64,000 bases of DNA from Rufibacter glacialis (GTDB lineage Bacteria; Bacteroidota; Bacteroidia; Cytophagales; Hymenobacteraceae). The notes beneath the pieces are model-generated. The model saw nothing but the letters and a program-made list of their open reading frames with translations. It was not told where the DNA came from and searched no databases. Within the stretch, counting starts at the first letter, position 1. Every line of letters starts with the position of its first letter. The stretch lies in NCBI RefSeq assembly GCF_008271745.1, contig NZ_VKKZ01000022.1:1-64000 (forward strand), given 5' to 3'. The translations under genes were made by a program, and so were the position numbers. Shown one piece after another: positions 50,734 to 59,835 of the stretch.

Positions 50734-51163
50734 TGCACTATATGTGGAGATGTGATACTTATAGTCAAACTTTAATTTGGCACTAAGAACTGCACAGGCG
50801 TCTAATATAGTGGTATTTAACTATTAGTCAACTAAAGCTGTGTTTCATATGGTACAACTAAACGTAAAAAAGGAATAGGCACTATTTTTTGGCCTACTTT
50901 TAGAAAAGACCCTGAAAACAGGTGTCCGCTTAAAGAGAGAAGGTAGAATAAATAACAGGGAGTGTGGTAATAACAGAAAACCCTACAGTGTGATGGTGCC
51001 TGCGGGCATTATGTAGGTTTGAAGAAGCGCAAAAGAACCATAGAAGTAACAGGTAGGAATGTAGTCCTGCGCTTTTACATACTTCTTTAAAAAAGTAATC
51101 CCTAAACCATTAGGGTTTAGGGATAGAAGCAAAATAAGAATAACCTTCCTATTGAAGCAAAAC
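50734..51163. other. 430-bp non-coding stretch at the array head
   Basis: No gene is supported. A TTTTCTGAAAA-type remnant (GGCCTACTTTTAGAAAAG) lies near 50890-50907, and a short CCCTAAACC/GGTTTAGGG hairpin at 51104-51122. It separates the cassettes from trxA. Confidence 0.35.
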
Positions 51164-51203
51164 CTGTTTAGCACCCATTTCTGGCAAAACAGGTGCTAAA
51201 CAG
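51164..51203 (-). terminator. Hairpin ending trxA
   Basis: CTGTTTAGCACC and GGTGCTAAACAG form a 12-bp stem round a 16-base loop that is itself related to the TTTTCTGAAAA family. It begins seven bases past the trxA stop. Confidence 0.6.
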
Positions 51204-51209
51204 TCAAGG

Positions 51210-51518
51210 TTACGGCAGATGCTGTTGCACTACCTGGCTGAGTTGGTGGGCGGGTACCACGCCAGACTGCCGCCAGAGCTGCTTGCCCTGGTGGAACAAC
51301 AGGAGCGTTGGAATTCCCTGTACCCGGTACTGCTGGGCCACCGCTGGGTTCTTGTCCACGTCAATCTTGATCACCCTCAGTTTGCCCTCGTACTGCCGCG
51401 CCACCTGTTGCAGGATTGGCGACATGGTTTTGCAGGGGCCACACCAATCGGCGTAAAAGTCTACCAGCACTGGCATGCCCGGACTGTTGATGATTTCCTG
51501 GAAAGATTTCTTGGCCAT
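51210..51518 (-). CDS. trxA: Thioredoxin
   Basis: The 102-residue protein has the active site YADWCGPCKTMSPIL (about 22-36), the cis-Pro loop VQGIPTLLLF (about 68-77) and the C-terminal helix. It reduces protein disulfides in the cytosol, and may serve the Cys-type peroxidase. There is no signal peptide. It is a single gene. Confidence 0.96.
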   Translation of the reverse strand: MAKKSFQEIINSPGMPVLVDFYADWCGPCKTMSPILQQVARQYEGKLRVIKIDVDKNPAVAQQYRVQGIPTLLLFHQGKQLWRQSGVVPAHQLSQVVQQHLP

Positions 51519-51703
51519 GGTCGTTTCAAAGTGGTTCCTGCAAGTATACGCAAAAAGGCTGTTTTTGATGGGAAAAGCCAGTTTTAGGCAGAAAACACAA
51601 AAGTGGTCTTAGACTCAAAAATGGGCCTTTTGTAGCCAGATCCTTGGAACTTTACCTTACCGCTTATCCTTGTCAGATAGACAAACACAACTTTTTGATT
51701 CCT

Positions 51704-52912
51704 GTGAAAATAACCTTGTTTTCTATATTATTGGCTGGCTCCTGCTGGTTTGCCTCTTGCAAAGACACGGTGGTGTTAGAAGAGAAACCGGTGCAGGAAG
51801 TCCAGAAAGACCTGTTGGTCTCCGCTGAAAAACTTACCACCATTCCAGCCGCCGGATTGAAGGAGATCGCCGTCTCCAACGGCCGCCCGGAGTTGGCGGC
51901 TTTGATCAAGTACAACGTGGATGTGTACCGCCTGGTGTACCTCACCAACTACAATGGGAAAGAGATCCAGGCCTCAGGCTTGATGGTAGTGCCCTTGAAT
52001 CTGACGGCCCCGGCGGCTATCCTCAGTGCCCACCACGGCACTACCTTTGACCAAAAGTACGCACCCAGTAATTTCCAGATAAACTCCCTCACGGGTTTTG
52101 AACCCTTCGGCGCTGCCGGGTACCTAACCCTGGTGCCCGACTTTATAGGTTACGGGGTTTCCAAGCAGATCCTGCACCCATACTATGATGTAGAGCATTC
52201 TGGTACCGCCGTCGTGGACATGATCAAGGCCGGGAAATCTTTCTTCCAAAAGAACAAGCTGGCCTTGTCGGGTGAATTGTTCCTGGCTGGCTATTCAGAA
52301 GGAGGGTATGTGACGCTGGCGGCGCAGAAGGAGATTGAAGAGCATCCGGGCCATGGGTTAACCGTAACGGCTTCCGGCGCCGGCGCGGGAGGGTATGACC
52401 TGGAAGGAATGCTGACCCGGATCATAGGCGGGGAACCCTATGAATACCCGGCCAACCTGGCTTTTATCCTCCAGGCCTACAACAAGACCTACAACTGGAA
52501 CCGGCCTTTGACTGATTTCTTCCAGCAGCCGTACGCCACCCGCATCCAGGAACTGATTGACGGTACCCGCACCAGTTCTTCCATCAACAGTGCCTTGGCC
52601 AAAGACCCAGAAAAGCTGTTCAATACTACTTTCTTAGCGGCCTTGCGTGGCAACGGAGAACAGGCGTTGAAAGCGGCCTTGAAGAAAAACAGCCTGAAGA
52701 ACTGGGTGCCTAAAAGCCCTACCCGGTTGTACCACGGTACCGCAGACATCATGGTGCCTTTCTTCACGTCGCAAAGTACTTATGAGGCCATGAAAGCGGC
52801 CAATGCGCCCAACCTCAAATTTGTTTCCATTCCTGGCGGGGGCCACGGCAGCAGCCTGGAGCCCATGATCAAGGATCTGATCCCCTGGATGGAAGGCTTC
52901 CGCAGTAAGTAA
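51704..52912 (+). CDS. Alpha/beta-hydrolase lipoprotein (secretory lipase-like)
   Basis: The 402-residue exported hydrolase starts MKITLFSILLAGSCWFASCK, a lipoprotein signal with its Cys near residue 19. The nucleophile motif is FLAGYSEGGYVTLAAQ (about 190-205), the acid is probably in LYHGTADIMVPF (about 344), and the catalytic His is in PGGGHGSSLEP. The fold resembles lip-type secretory lipases. The GTG at 51704 is preferred to a TTG at 51644 because it starts the signal. Substrate unknown. Confidence 0.85.
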   Translation: MKITLFSILLAGSCWFASCKDTVVLEEKPVQEVQKDLLVSAEKLTTIPAAGLKEIAVSNGRPELAALIKYNVDVYRLVYLTNYNGKEIQASGLMVVPLNLTAPAAILSAHHGTTFDQKYAPSNFQINSLTGFEPFGAAGYLTLVPDFIGYGVSKQILHPYYDVEHSGTAVVDMIKAGKSFFQKNKLALSGELFLAGYSEGGYVTLAAQKEIEEHPGHGLTVTASGAGAGGYDLEGMLTRIIGGEPYEYPANLAFILQAYNKTYNWNRPLTDFFQQPYATRIQELIDGTRTSSSINSALAKDPEKLFNTTFLAALRGNGEQALKAALKKNSLKNWVPKSPTRLYHGTADIMVPFFTSQSTYEAMKAANAPNLKFVSIPGGGHGSSLEPMIKDLIPWMEGFRSK

Positions 52913-52931
52913 CCAGGAAAAATACGACAGT

Positions 52932-52965
52932 AAAGCCCGGCCCCGTAGAGAGTCCCGGCTTTTTT
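52932..52965 (+). terminator. Terminator after the hydrolase gene
   Basis: TAAAGCCCGG and CCCGGCTTTTTT form an imperfect stem with a T-run. It is 20 bp after the hydrolase stop. Confidence 0.5.
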
Positions 52966-53023
52966 GCGGGGTAGGCGGTATAAAATTTTCCTACCTTTCA
53001 CGGGCGGTTTCGTAAAAAGAGGC

Positions 53024-53836
53024 ATGGAACATACGTCTACGCCATCCGCAGAAACCCTTTTGCTTACCTACATCAGCTACCACTGTCAAGACCGGGTAGG
53101 CTACATCACCTTGAACCGGCCCGAGAAACGCAATGCCCTCAGTGATGTGGTGGTAAAGGAGCTGAACCAAGCCTTTGACTATGCTGAAGACGATGAGAAC
53201 TGCAAAGTCATTGTGCTCAGGGCCACCGGCCCGGTGTTCTGCGCGGGCGCCGACCTTAGATATCTGCAGCAGATGCAGCACAACAACTACCAGGAGAACC
53301 TGGAAGATTCTACCCTGTTCCTGCACCTCCTCTACCAGATATATACCCTTAAAAAAGTAGTGATTGCCCAGGTGCAGGGCCACGCCATTGCCGGTGGCTG
53401 CGCTTTGGCCACGGTCTGTGACTTCACCTTCACCGTGGAGGCGGCCCGGTTTGGCTACACCGAAGTGAAGTTCGGCTTCCTGCCCGCCATTGTCAAGGTA
53501 TTCCTGCTTAAAAGGATAGGGGAGGCCAGGGCGAAGGAATTGCTTCTGACCGGTGACCTTATCTCCGCGGAGAAAGCCAAAGCCTATGGGCTGGTGAATG
53601 AGGTGGTGGCAGAAAACCAGCTGGAGGCGCGGGTGCAGGAGTTGGCGCAGCGGCTCTGCGTACAGAATTCGGCCCAGGCCATGGAAGGCACCAAAGAACT
53701 GTTCGCCCTTCTGCAGGAACTCCCCCTGAAAGAGGCCTTGGATTACGCTGCCGAGCGCAACGCCCTGGCCCGGGCCACCGATGATAGCCAGACGGGCATT
53801 GAGGCATTCTTGAAGAATGAACCCATTCTGTGGTAG
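53024..53836 (+). CDS. Enoyl-CoA hydratase/isomerase family protein
   Basis: The 270-residue crotonase-fold enzyme has VGYITLNRPEKRNALSD (about 27-43), the oxyanion hole ATGPVFCAGADLRYL (about 71-85) and HAIAGGCALATVCDF (about 121-135). A Glu in the TEVKFGFLPAIVKVFL segment is in the place of one of the two catalytic acids of hydratases. The family includes hydratases and methylglutaconyl-CoA hydratase. The ATG at 53024 is preferred to a start 20 codons earlier. Confidence 0.9.
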   Translation: MEHTSTPSAETLLLTYISYHCQDRVGYITLNRPEKRNALSDVVVKELNQAFDYAEDDENCKVIVLRATGPVFCAGADLRYLQQMQHNNYQENLEDSTLFLHLLYQIYTLKKVVIAQVQGHAIAGGCALATVCDFTFTVEAARFGYTEVKFGFLPAIVKVFLLKRIGEARAKELLLTGDLISAEKAKAYGLVNEVVAENQLEARVQELAQRLCVQNSAQAMEGTKELFALLQELPLKEALDYAAERNALARATDDSQTGIEAFLKNEPILW

Positions 53837-54032
53837 AAAGAGCCGCCAGTCTCCCTTAGTCAAGCTCCATGGAAAGAGCGGTTTTGCCTTGGTTTAAAAA
53901 AAGCAGGCCTGAAAAGTAGCCAGGGCAGCGGCAGTTTTCTACATTTAAGGTGTCTTTTCAGGTAATTATATGCTCCTTCGTTCCTAAAGACAGATATTTT
54001 AAACAAAAGACCCACCTGCTGGTTGAGAGAAT

Positions 54033-54482
54033 ATGCTGACGAATGCGGCGATAGTATTAGGAACCTTTGTTTCCATGGAGTTGGTGGCATGGGCCGTCCA
54101 TAAGTATGTGTTGCATGGGGTCTTGTGGAACATCCACAAGTCGCACCATACCAGGCACAACCATCTCTTTGAGCTCAATGATGTCTCGTTTGTCTTTTAT
54201 GGGGTTATTGCCGCCTTGTGCTTCATTTATGGCACAGAGACGCTGGACTACCGGTTCTGGATAGGGGTAGGCATCTCTCTGTATGGGGCGGCGTATTTCC
54301 TGGTGCATGATCTGTTTATCCACAGGCGGGTGAAACTGTTTGGGAAAACCAGAAGCACTTACCTCAAGGCCTTAGACATTGCGCACAAAGTACACCATAA
54401 AACCAAGGGAAAAGACGGCTCAGAGTCATTTGGTATGCTTTGGGTCCATCCTAAATTCTTTCGTGTCGCCCGGAAGCGTTAA
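54033..54482 (+). CDS. crtZ: Beta-carotene hydroxylase
   Basis: The 149-residue membrane di-iron enzyme adds hydroxyl groups at C3 of the beta-rings (beta-carotene to zeaxanthin, canthaxanthin to astaxanthin). The His clusters WAVHKYVLHG (about 21-30), NIHKSHHTRHNHLFELND (about 34-51), VHDLFIHRR and DIAHKVHHK are those of CrtZ. Four hydrophobic segments are present. The start is ATG at 54033. It opens the carotenoid locus, 30 bp before the regulator. Confidence 0.93.
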   Translation: MLTNAAIVLGTFVSMELVAWAVHKYVLHGVLWNIHKSHHTRHNHLFELNDVSFVFYGVIAALCFIYGTETLDYRFWIGVGISLYGAAYFLVHDLFIHRRVKLFGKTRSTYLKALDIAHKVHHKTKGKDGSESFGMLWVHPKFFRVARKR

Positions 54483-54511
54483 CTTTATGTTTCGTTTCTA
54501 ATCTCTCTGCC

Positions 54512-55408
54512 GTGGCGCATTACTCTATTAAAGAGTTAGAGCATTTGTCTGGAATAAAAGCCCATACACTTCGTATCTGGGAGCAGCGGTATCAACTGCT
54601 GGTTCCCAAGCGGACCTCTACCAACATCAGGTACTATGATGACAGTGACCTGAAGTGCCTGCTCAACGTGGCCCTGCTGTACCAGGAGGGCTACAAGATC
54701 TCCAAGATAGCCCTACTCACTCCCGCCCAGATAGCCCAGGAGGTGCTGAAGGTCACGGAGAAAGAACTGGGGCAGGAGCAGCTGATCAGCCAACTGGTGG
54801 CCGCCATGGTGGGGTTAGACGAGATCCTGTTTGAGCGGGTTTTGGGCAGGGCCGTGCTGCAGTTGGGCTTTCCGGGTTCTGTGCAGCAGGTGGTGTATCC
54901 TTTCCTGGACAAGATTGGGCTCTTGTGGCAGACAGACAACATCACCCCGGCCCATGAGCACTTCATCAGTCAATTGATCAGGCAGAAGATGCTGGTGGCC
55001 ATAGATGGCCAGCGCCTCAACCGTTTGCCAGAAGCCCCCAAAGTACTCTTGTACCTGCCAGAAGGCGAGTTGCATGAACTGTCCCTGCTCTACAGCCATT
55101 TCCAGTTCAGGGCCATGGGTTTTCATACCTTGTACCTGGGCCAGCATCTGCCCCTGGAAGACCTGATCAAGGCGGCCCATCAGTTCCGCCCAGAGTATCT
55201 TTGTTCGGTCTTTACCACTTCCCCGCCCCGTGACCAGATAGAGGCCTACCTTGATCAATTGCTGCAGGAGGTTCCTTTCACCCAGCTGCTGGTAAGCGGG
55301 TATATTTTACAGCCCTTTTTGGCGGAACTTCCCGCCAGGGTCACCTATTTCAAAACCCTGGAAAGTTTTGAGCAATGGTTAGCTTCCGCGGCCCTGACGC
55401 CTGCGTGA
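54512..55408 (+). CDS. MerR/B12-type regulator, CarH-like photoreceptor
   Basis: The 298-residue regulator has an N-terminal MerR-type HTH (YSIKELEHLSGIKAHTLRIW, about 4-23). A helical domain follows with the W-x9-EH signature (WQTDNITPAHEH, about 139-150), then a cobalamin-binding-type domain (EGELHELSLL, about 187-196, and LYLGQHLPLEDL). In CarH/LitR the B12 domain binds adenosylcobalamin and light releases the repressor from carotenoid promoters. GTG at 54512 starts it, and the position within crt genes fits the role. The His of the B12 site is present. Confidence 0.88.
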   Translation: MAHYSIKELEHLSGIKAHTLRIWEQRYQLLVPKRTSTNIRYYDDSDLKCLLNVALLYQEGYKISKIALLTPAQIAQEVLKVTEKELGQEQLISQLVAAMVGLDEILFERVLGRAVLQLGFPGSVQQVVYPFLDKIGLLWQTDNITPAHEHFISQLIRQKMLVAIDGQRLNRLPEAPKVLLYLPEGELHELSLLYSHFQFRAMGFHTLYLGQHLPLEDLIKAAHQFRPEYLCSVFTTSPPRDQIEAYLDQLLQEVPFTQLLVSGYILQPFLAELPARVTYFKTLESFEQWLASAALTPA

Positions 55409-55827
55409 GGTAAGGCTCCGGTTTCTTTTCCGTCATTTATAGCTCGCTGCCCACCTAAGGGACGCCTTGGCCTGCCATTTCAACTTTTTTCTCAGAGATG
55501 GTTTTCTGTCTGTTTTTAGAAAAAGAAAGCCAAAAGGAAGGTGTTGTTCCTGCCCTCACTCCCGTGTGCCCTTCCCTTTCCTCCCTTTTGCTTTCCTACA
55601 GGATGCATGCGAGGGAGGTAGACTTTCTTGCTTTGGCCAGCGGGAGAGGCCTGCACCTTTTTGCCTTTGTTTGCTATCTTAAACCTGAGGAATTTTAGGG
55701 TAGAAGCGAAGGAAGGCGTTTGTTAGGTATTTTGTTTAAATAAAATAAAAAATACTTAAACATACATTAGCCATTCTTCCTTTTGATTCGTAATATTGTT
55801 TAGCGTTTGATATTTAACATTAAACAA
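55409..55827. other. 419-bp intergenic region
   Basis: No gene is supported. It separates the regulator from the sigma factor. Short frames near 55467-55698 are not conserved-looking. The last 90 bp are AT-rich and should hold the sigma-factor promoter, a likely target of the regulator. Confidence 0.4.
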
Positions 55828-56343
55828 ATGACAGCACTAGATTTTACTTCCGTTGTAGAGCGCATGGCGCCCACCCTCCGTCCAGCTGCGTACAACCTGA
55901 CCCGTGATAGTGATGATGCGAAGGATTTAGTGCAGGAAACCCTCCTCAAAGCCTTCGTGAACCGGGACAAGTTCAAGCCTGGCACCAACCTGAAGGCTTG
56001 GTTGTATACCATCATGCGCAACACGTTTATCAACCATTACAATAAAATCACCAAACGGTCCAGCTCCGTAGATACCACTGACTACATCCAGAGCCATCCG
56101 GCAGATGCCCGTATGGTTTCGGCGAACGGAGCCTCCGGTGAATTTGCCCTCAATGACATCTATGCCGCCATTGACAAACTGCCTGATGACCTGCGCACCC
56201 CTTTCATGATGTACTATGTAGGCTACAAGTACCTGGAGATCTCTGACAAACTGCAGCTGCCCATTGGTACCGTCAAAAACCGGATCCACCTGGCCCGCAA
56301 AGAACTCAAGCAAGACCTGAAAGGGTACGCATACGCCGACTGA
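55828..56343 (+). CDS. RNA polymerase sigma factor, ECF-type
   Basis: The 171-residue sigma-70-family factor has region 2 (RDSDDAKDLVQETLLKAFVN, about 27-46; LKAWLYTIMRNTFINHY) and region 4 (IGTVKNRIHLARKELKQDL, about 148-166). No anti-sigma gene is next to it. Since it lies between a CarH-like regulator and crtI, it probably drives the carotenoid genes, as such factors do in several light-induced systems. ATG at 55828 is preferred to a start seven codons upstream. Confidence 0.9.
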   Translation: MTALDFTSVVERMAPTLRPAAYNLTRDSDDAKDLVQETLLKAFVNRDKFKPGTNLKAWLYTIMRNTFINHYNKITKRSSSVDTTDYIQSHPADARMVSANGASGEFALNDIYAAIDKLPDDLRTPFMMYYVGYKYLEISDKLQLPIGTVKNRIHLARKELKQDLKGYAYAD

Positions 56344-56491
56344 CAAAGGGCCTGTTTTCCTTTTGCAGGCATCTTTAAGAAGGCTTTAGTGGTATACTGC
56401 CCTAGAAATAATGTATCTTGTTACTGTAAAAGGTAAATTTATCTTTCACAGGTTTCCTAATCAGACGCCATCGTACTACTCCATCCTATAT

Positions 56492-57997
56492 ATGCACGAC
56501 CTTGCCAAGAAGAAAGTAATTGTCATAGGGGCCGGCTTTGCCGGATTGGCGGCCGCGGCTAATCTAGCCCAGGCCGGGTATGCAGTTACGCTCTTGGAGA
56601 AAAATGAAGGGGCCGGCGGACGCGCCCGCGTGTTCCATGCCTTGGGCTTCACGTTTGACATGGGCCCCAGCTGGTATTGGATGCCCGACGTTTTTGAGCA
56701 GTTTTTCAAGAAGTTCGGGAAAACCACCGCTGACTATTACCAGTTGGTGCGGCTAGACCCCTCGTACCAGGTGCTGTACGGGCCGGGTGATGTGATGGAA
56801 CTACCCGCGGCCATGCCGGCCCTGGAGGCGCTTTTTGAATCGCTTGAGCCTGGCTCGGCCGTTAAATTGCGCACCTTCCTCAAGCAGGCCGCTTATAAGT
56901 ACGAGGTAGGCATCAATAATCTGGTGTACAAGCCCAGCCGGTCGCTCACGGAGTTTTTTGATGTGAAGTTGCTGCTGGACGTGCTACGGCTAGATGTGTT
57001 TCAATCCATGCACAAGCACGTGCGCAAATTCTTCCAGCACCCCCGGCTTATCCAGCTCATGGAGTTTCCTATCCTTTTTTTAGGTGCCTTGCCCCAGAAC
57101 ACGCCCGCCTTGTACAGCCTCATGAACTACGCAGACATGGCCCTGGGGACCTGGTACCCCATGGGCGGCATGCACAAAATAGTGGAGGCCATGGTGGCGC
57201 TGGCGAAAGAACAAGGGGTAGAGTTGCGGTTAGGCGAGGAAGTGGAGCGCCTGGAGGTCCTTAACGGGCGCATCACCCGGGTGATCACCGCCAAAGGCCA
57301 GTATGAGGCAGAAGTGGTTATTGGCGGTTCAGACTACCACCATTTGGAAACGAATCTGCTGCCCCAGGAGGCTCGCAGTTACTCAGACAAATATTGGGAT
57401 TCCCGGGTCATGGCGCCCTCGTCGCTTATTTTTTACCTGGGCGTAGACAAGAAGCTGGATGGCCTGCGCCACCACAATCTGTTCTTTGACGAAGACTTCG
57501 GGCCCCATGCCCATGAGATCTACACGCACCCGGCCTGGCCCAAGAATCCGTTGTTTTACGTGTCGGTGCCCTCCAAGACAGATCCCTCTGTGGCCCCCGA
57601 AGGGAAGGAGAACCTGTTCATCCTGATTCCGGTAGCCCCGGATTTACAGGACACTCCGGAAGTGCGGGAAAAATACTACCAGATGGTCATGACGCGCCTG
57701 GAGAAGATCACAGGGCAGGAAATCAGGAGCCACGTGCTTTATAAACGCACCTACGCCCATCAGGACTTTATCAAAGATTACCACGCCTTCAAAGGCAACG
57801 CCTACGGCTTGGCCAATACCCTGCTGCAGACGGCCGTGCTCAAGCCCAGCCTAAAGAGCAAGAAAGTACACAACCTGTTTTACACAGGCCAACTCACCGT
57901 GCCAGGCCCCGGGGTGCCACCGTCGCTCATCTCGGGGCAGGTGGTGGCCGCAGAGGTCATGAAGGAATTTGCCTTGCAGGAACCCACTTTAATCTGA
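56492..57997 (+). CDS. crtI: Phytoene desaturase
   Basis: The 501-residue FAD enzyme converts phytoene to lycopene through successive desaturations. The dinucleotide motif is VIVIGAGFAGLAAAANLAQ (about 9-27), followed by NEGAGGRARVFHALGFTFD (about 38-56) and DMGPSWYWMPD. The C-terminal signature FYTGQLTVPGPGVPPSLISG (about 466-485) is the carotene-desaturase mark. ATG at 56492 is the start; a longer frame to 56411 is not conserved. crtB follows after eight bases. Confidence 0.95.
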   Translation: MHDLAKKKVIVIGAGFAGLAAAANLAQAGYAVTLLEKNEGAGGRARVFHALGFTFDMGPSWYWMPDVFEQFFKKFGKTTADYYQLVRLDPSYQVLYGPGDVMELPAAMPALEALFESLEPGSAVKLRTFLKQAAYKYEVGINNLVYKPSRSLTEFFDVKLLLDVLRLDVFQSMHKHVRKFFQHPRLIQLMEFPILFLGALPQNTPALYSLMNYADMALGTWYPMGGMHKIVEAMVALAKEQGVELRLGEEVERLEVLNGRITRVITAKGQYEAEVVIGGSDYHHLETNLLPQEARSYSDKYWDSRVMAPSSLIFYLGVDKKLDGLRHHNLFFDEDFGPHAHEIYTHPAWPKNPLFYVSVPSKTDPSVAPEGKENLFILIPVAPDLQDTPEVREKYYQMVMTRLEKITGQEIRSHVLYKRTYAHQDFIKDYHAFKGNAYGLANTLLQTAVLKPSLKSKKVHNLFYTGQLTVPGPGVPPSLISGQVVAAEVMKEFALQEPTLI

Positions 57998-58004
57998 TGA
58001 CATT

Positions 58005-58853
58005 ATGATATCCTCGCCCAAGGCCCTTTTTGATGCCACCACCTTGGAATGCAGCAAGCTGATCACCCAGCGCTACAGCACGTCCTTCACCTTGGGGATC
58101 AGAACACTACACCCTCGGTTCCATGAGTCCATCTACGCCATTTATGGGTTTGTGCGGTTCGCGGATGAGATCGTGGACACCTTCCACGCCCATGACCGGG
58201 CGGGGCTGTTAGAAAGGTTCAAGCAGGAGACTTACCGGGCGCTTGAGGAAAAGATAAGCCTGAATCCGGTTTTGCACGCGTTCCAGATGGTAGTGCACCG
58301 GTACCAAATAGACGTGGCCTTTATTGATGCCTTTCTGCACAGCATGGAGATGGACCTGCTGGACCAGCGCTACAACTGTGACCTGTATGACGAGTATATC
58401 TATGGCTCTGCCGAGGTAGTGGGCCTCATGTGCCTGCGCGTTTTCTGCGAAGGGGACCAAGCCATGTTTGACCGTCTTCAACCGGCGGCCTGCGCCCTGG
58501 GAGCGGCTTTCCAGAAAGTGAATTTCCTGCGCGATATCCAGAGCGATTTCCAGGACCGGGGCCGGGTGTATTTCCCTGAGGTGGATTTTAGGTCGTTCTG
58601 CAACCAGGACAAAGAAGAGATAGAGGCCAATATCCAACAGGATTTTGACAAGGCCTACCAAGGAATCCTTGCTCTGCCCAGAGGTGCCAGAATGGGCGTT
58701 TATCTGGCGTATATCTATTATTTAAAGCTTTTTAAGAAAATTAAGCAACTTCCTGCTGCCCAAATTTTGGTAGAACGCGTAAGAGTGCCTGATAATACGA
58801 AGCTGGCTTTACTGCTAAGTTCGTATATTAGATACCAGTTTAATACGATCTAA
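58005..58853 (+). CDS. crtB: Phytoene synthase
   Basis: The 282-residue trans-isoprenyl diphosphate synthase joins two geranylgeranyl diphosphates to phytoene. The two Asp-rich motifs are VRFADEIVDTFHAHDR (about 48-63) and FLRDIQSDFQDRGRVYFP (about 174-191). SFTLGIRTLHPRFHESIYAI is the family N-terminus. Its stop overlaps the ATG of the next gene (TAATG), which implies translational coupling. Confidence 0.95.
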   Translation: MISSPKALFDATTLECSKLITQRYSTSFTLGIRTLHPRFHESIYAIYGFVRFADEIVDTFHAHDRAGLLERFKQETYRALEEKISLNPVLHAFQMVVHRYQIDVAFIDAFLHSMEMDLLDQRYNCDLYDEYIYGSAEVVGLMCLRVFCEGDQAMFDRLQPAACALGAAFQKVNFLRDIQSDFQDRGRVYFPEVDFRSFCNQDKEEIEANIQQDFDKAYQGILALPRGARMGVYLAYIYYLKLFKKIKQLPAAQILVERVRVPDNTKLALLLSSYIRYQFNTI

Positions 58854-59383
58854 TGCAGTCAATGGCCTCTCTTCTTTCTTTGTGTCTCTTTCTGGTGGCC
58901 CTTCAGCAGAAAGCCGACCCTTATGCCCATTCCTCTTTGCTTGCCTATTACCAGACGGCCACCAAAGATGAGGGCATTGCCAGGAAGTTCATCACCCTCA
59001 TGGACAATTACCAGGGCAGGGATCCTCTGAAGCTAGGTTATAAGGCGGTTTCGCACGCCATTATGGCCAAACATGTCTGGAGCCCCTACGCCAAGATGAA
59101 GTACCTGCGGCAATCATCGCAGATCTTTGAAGAAGCCGTGGCCCTTGATAAACATGACCCTGAGGTGCGATTCCTGCGTTTTTCCATTGAGAACTACATA
59201 CCGCGCTACCTGAACATGAGCAACAACCTGGCAGAGGACAAGAAGGTGTTCATGGCCGCCATCATGCGGCATCCCCGTTCTGGAATCTCTTCTGAAACCG
59301 TTAAGATCATGCGTGATTTCCTGGTACGCAAAGATCTGCTCACCAAGCAGGAACAACAACAAATGGAGAAAATCAACCTGTAA
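58853..59383 (+). CDS. Unknown secreted helical protein in the carotenoid operon
   Basis: The 176-residue protein has a signal peptide (MASLLSLCLFLVALQQKA). The remainder is helical and looks tetratricopeptide-like: YAKMKYLRQSSQIFEEAVAL and DPEVRFLRFSIENYIPRYL. It has no cofactor or membrane motif, and is not a lycopene cyclase of known type. It overlaps crtB by one base, so it is co-translated with crtB. Function is unknown; a role in the envelope connected with carotenoid location is only a guess. Confidence 0.8.
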   Translation: MQSMASLLSLCLFLVALQQKADPYAHSSLLAYYQTATKDEGIARKFITLMDNYQGRDPLKLGYKAVSHAIMAKHVWSPYAKMKYLRQSSQIFEEAVALDKHDPEVRFLRFSIENYIPRYLNMSNNLAEDKKVFMAAIMRHPRSGISSETVKIMRDFLVRKDLLTKQEQQQMEKINL

Positions 59384-59835
59384 GGGCTCAACGCATTAAC
59401 AGTTTCATTTACTACCTAGGCCCTTTGTGCTTGCCTCAATTTCTTAACCATGAAAATAGCATAGAGGGTTAGGAGGTGGCGCTTTTGTACTAAAGCAAAA
59501 AAACCATTCACTAAAAAGCTTTTCTACCTCTTGGCTTGATGCTTTTTGTTGCTTGACAAAGTTTCAAGTATGAATCCGCACTTGGACTTCTTCCATAAAG
59601 AATGAATTTTCGGGAGAAAGGTGCAAGGTGTTCTTTAATTTGTTTAATTTAAGGCAACCAAAGAAAAATGGGAGCGGCAGAGAAGCTGCTCCTTTTCGCG
59701 GTGTCCACCAATCCACAGGCTCTACACTACGGGCTCCAGTATCTGAGAAGAAAGGCAGCCACCCTGCAAAATGGGATTACCACCAAAAATTCAGGCAGGC
59801 ACAAACAATCTGGGAAGGGAATTGGTTAAACAGAT
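59384..59835. other. 452-bp intergenic region
   Basis: No gene is seen; a 77-residue frame here has no convincing features. The region ends the crtIB transcript and begins that of ispH. Confidence 0.35.

Noticed and set aside
51104-51122. CCCTAAA/TTTAGGG units like plant telomere repeats
   Set aside because: They are the two arms of one small hairpin, not a tandem repeat.
50983-51174. 63-residue minus-strand frame upstream of the array
   Set aside because: It is made largely of hairpin sequence (CCCTAAACC/GGTTTAGGG) and palindrome; it has no other support.
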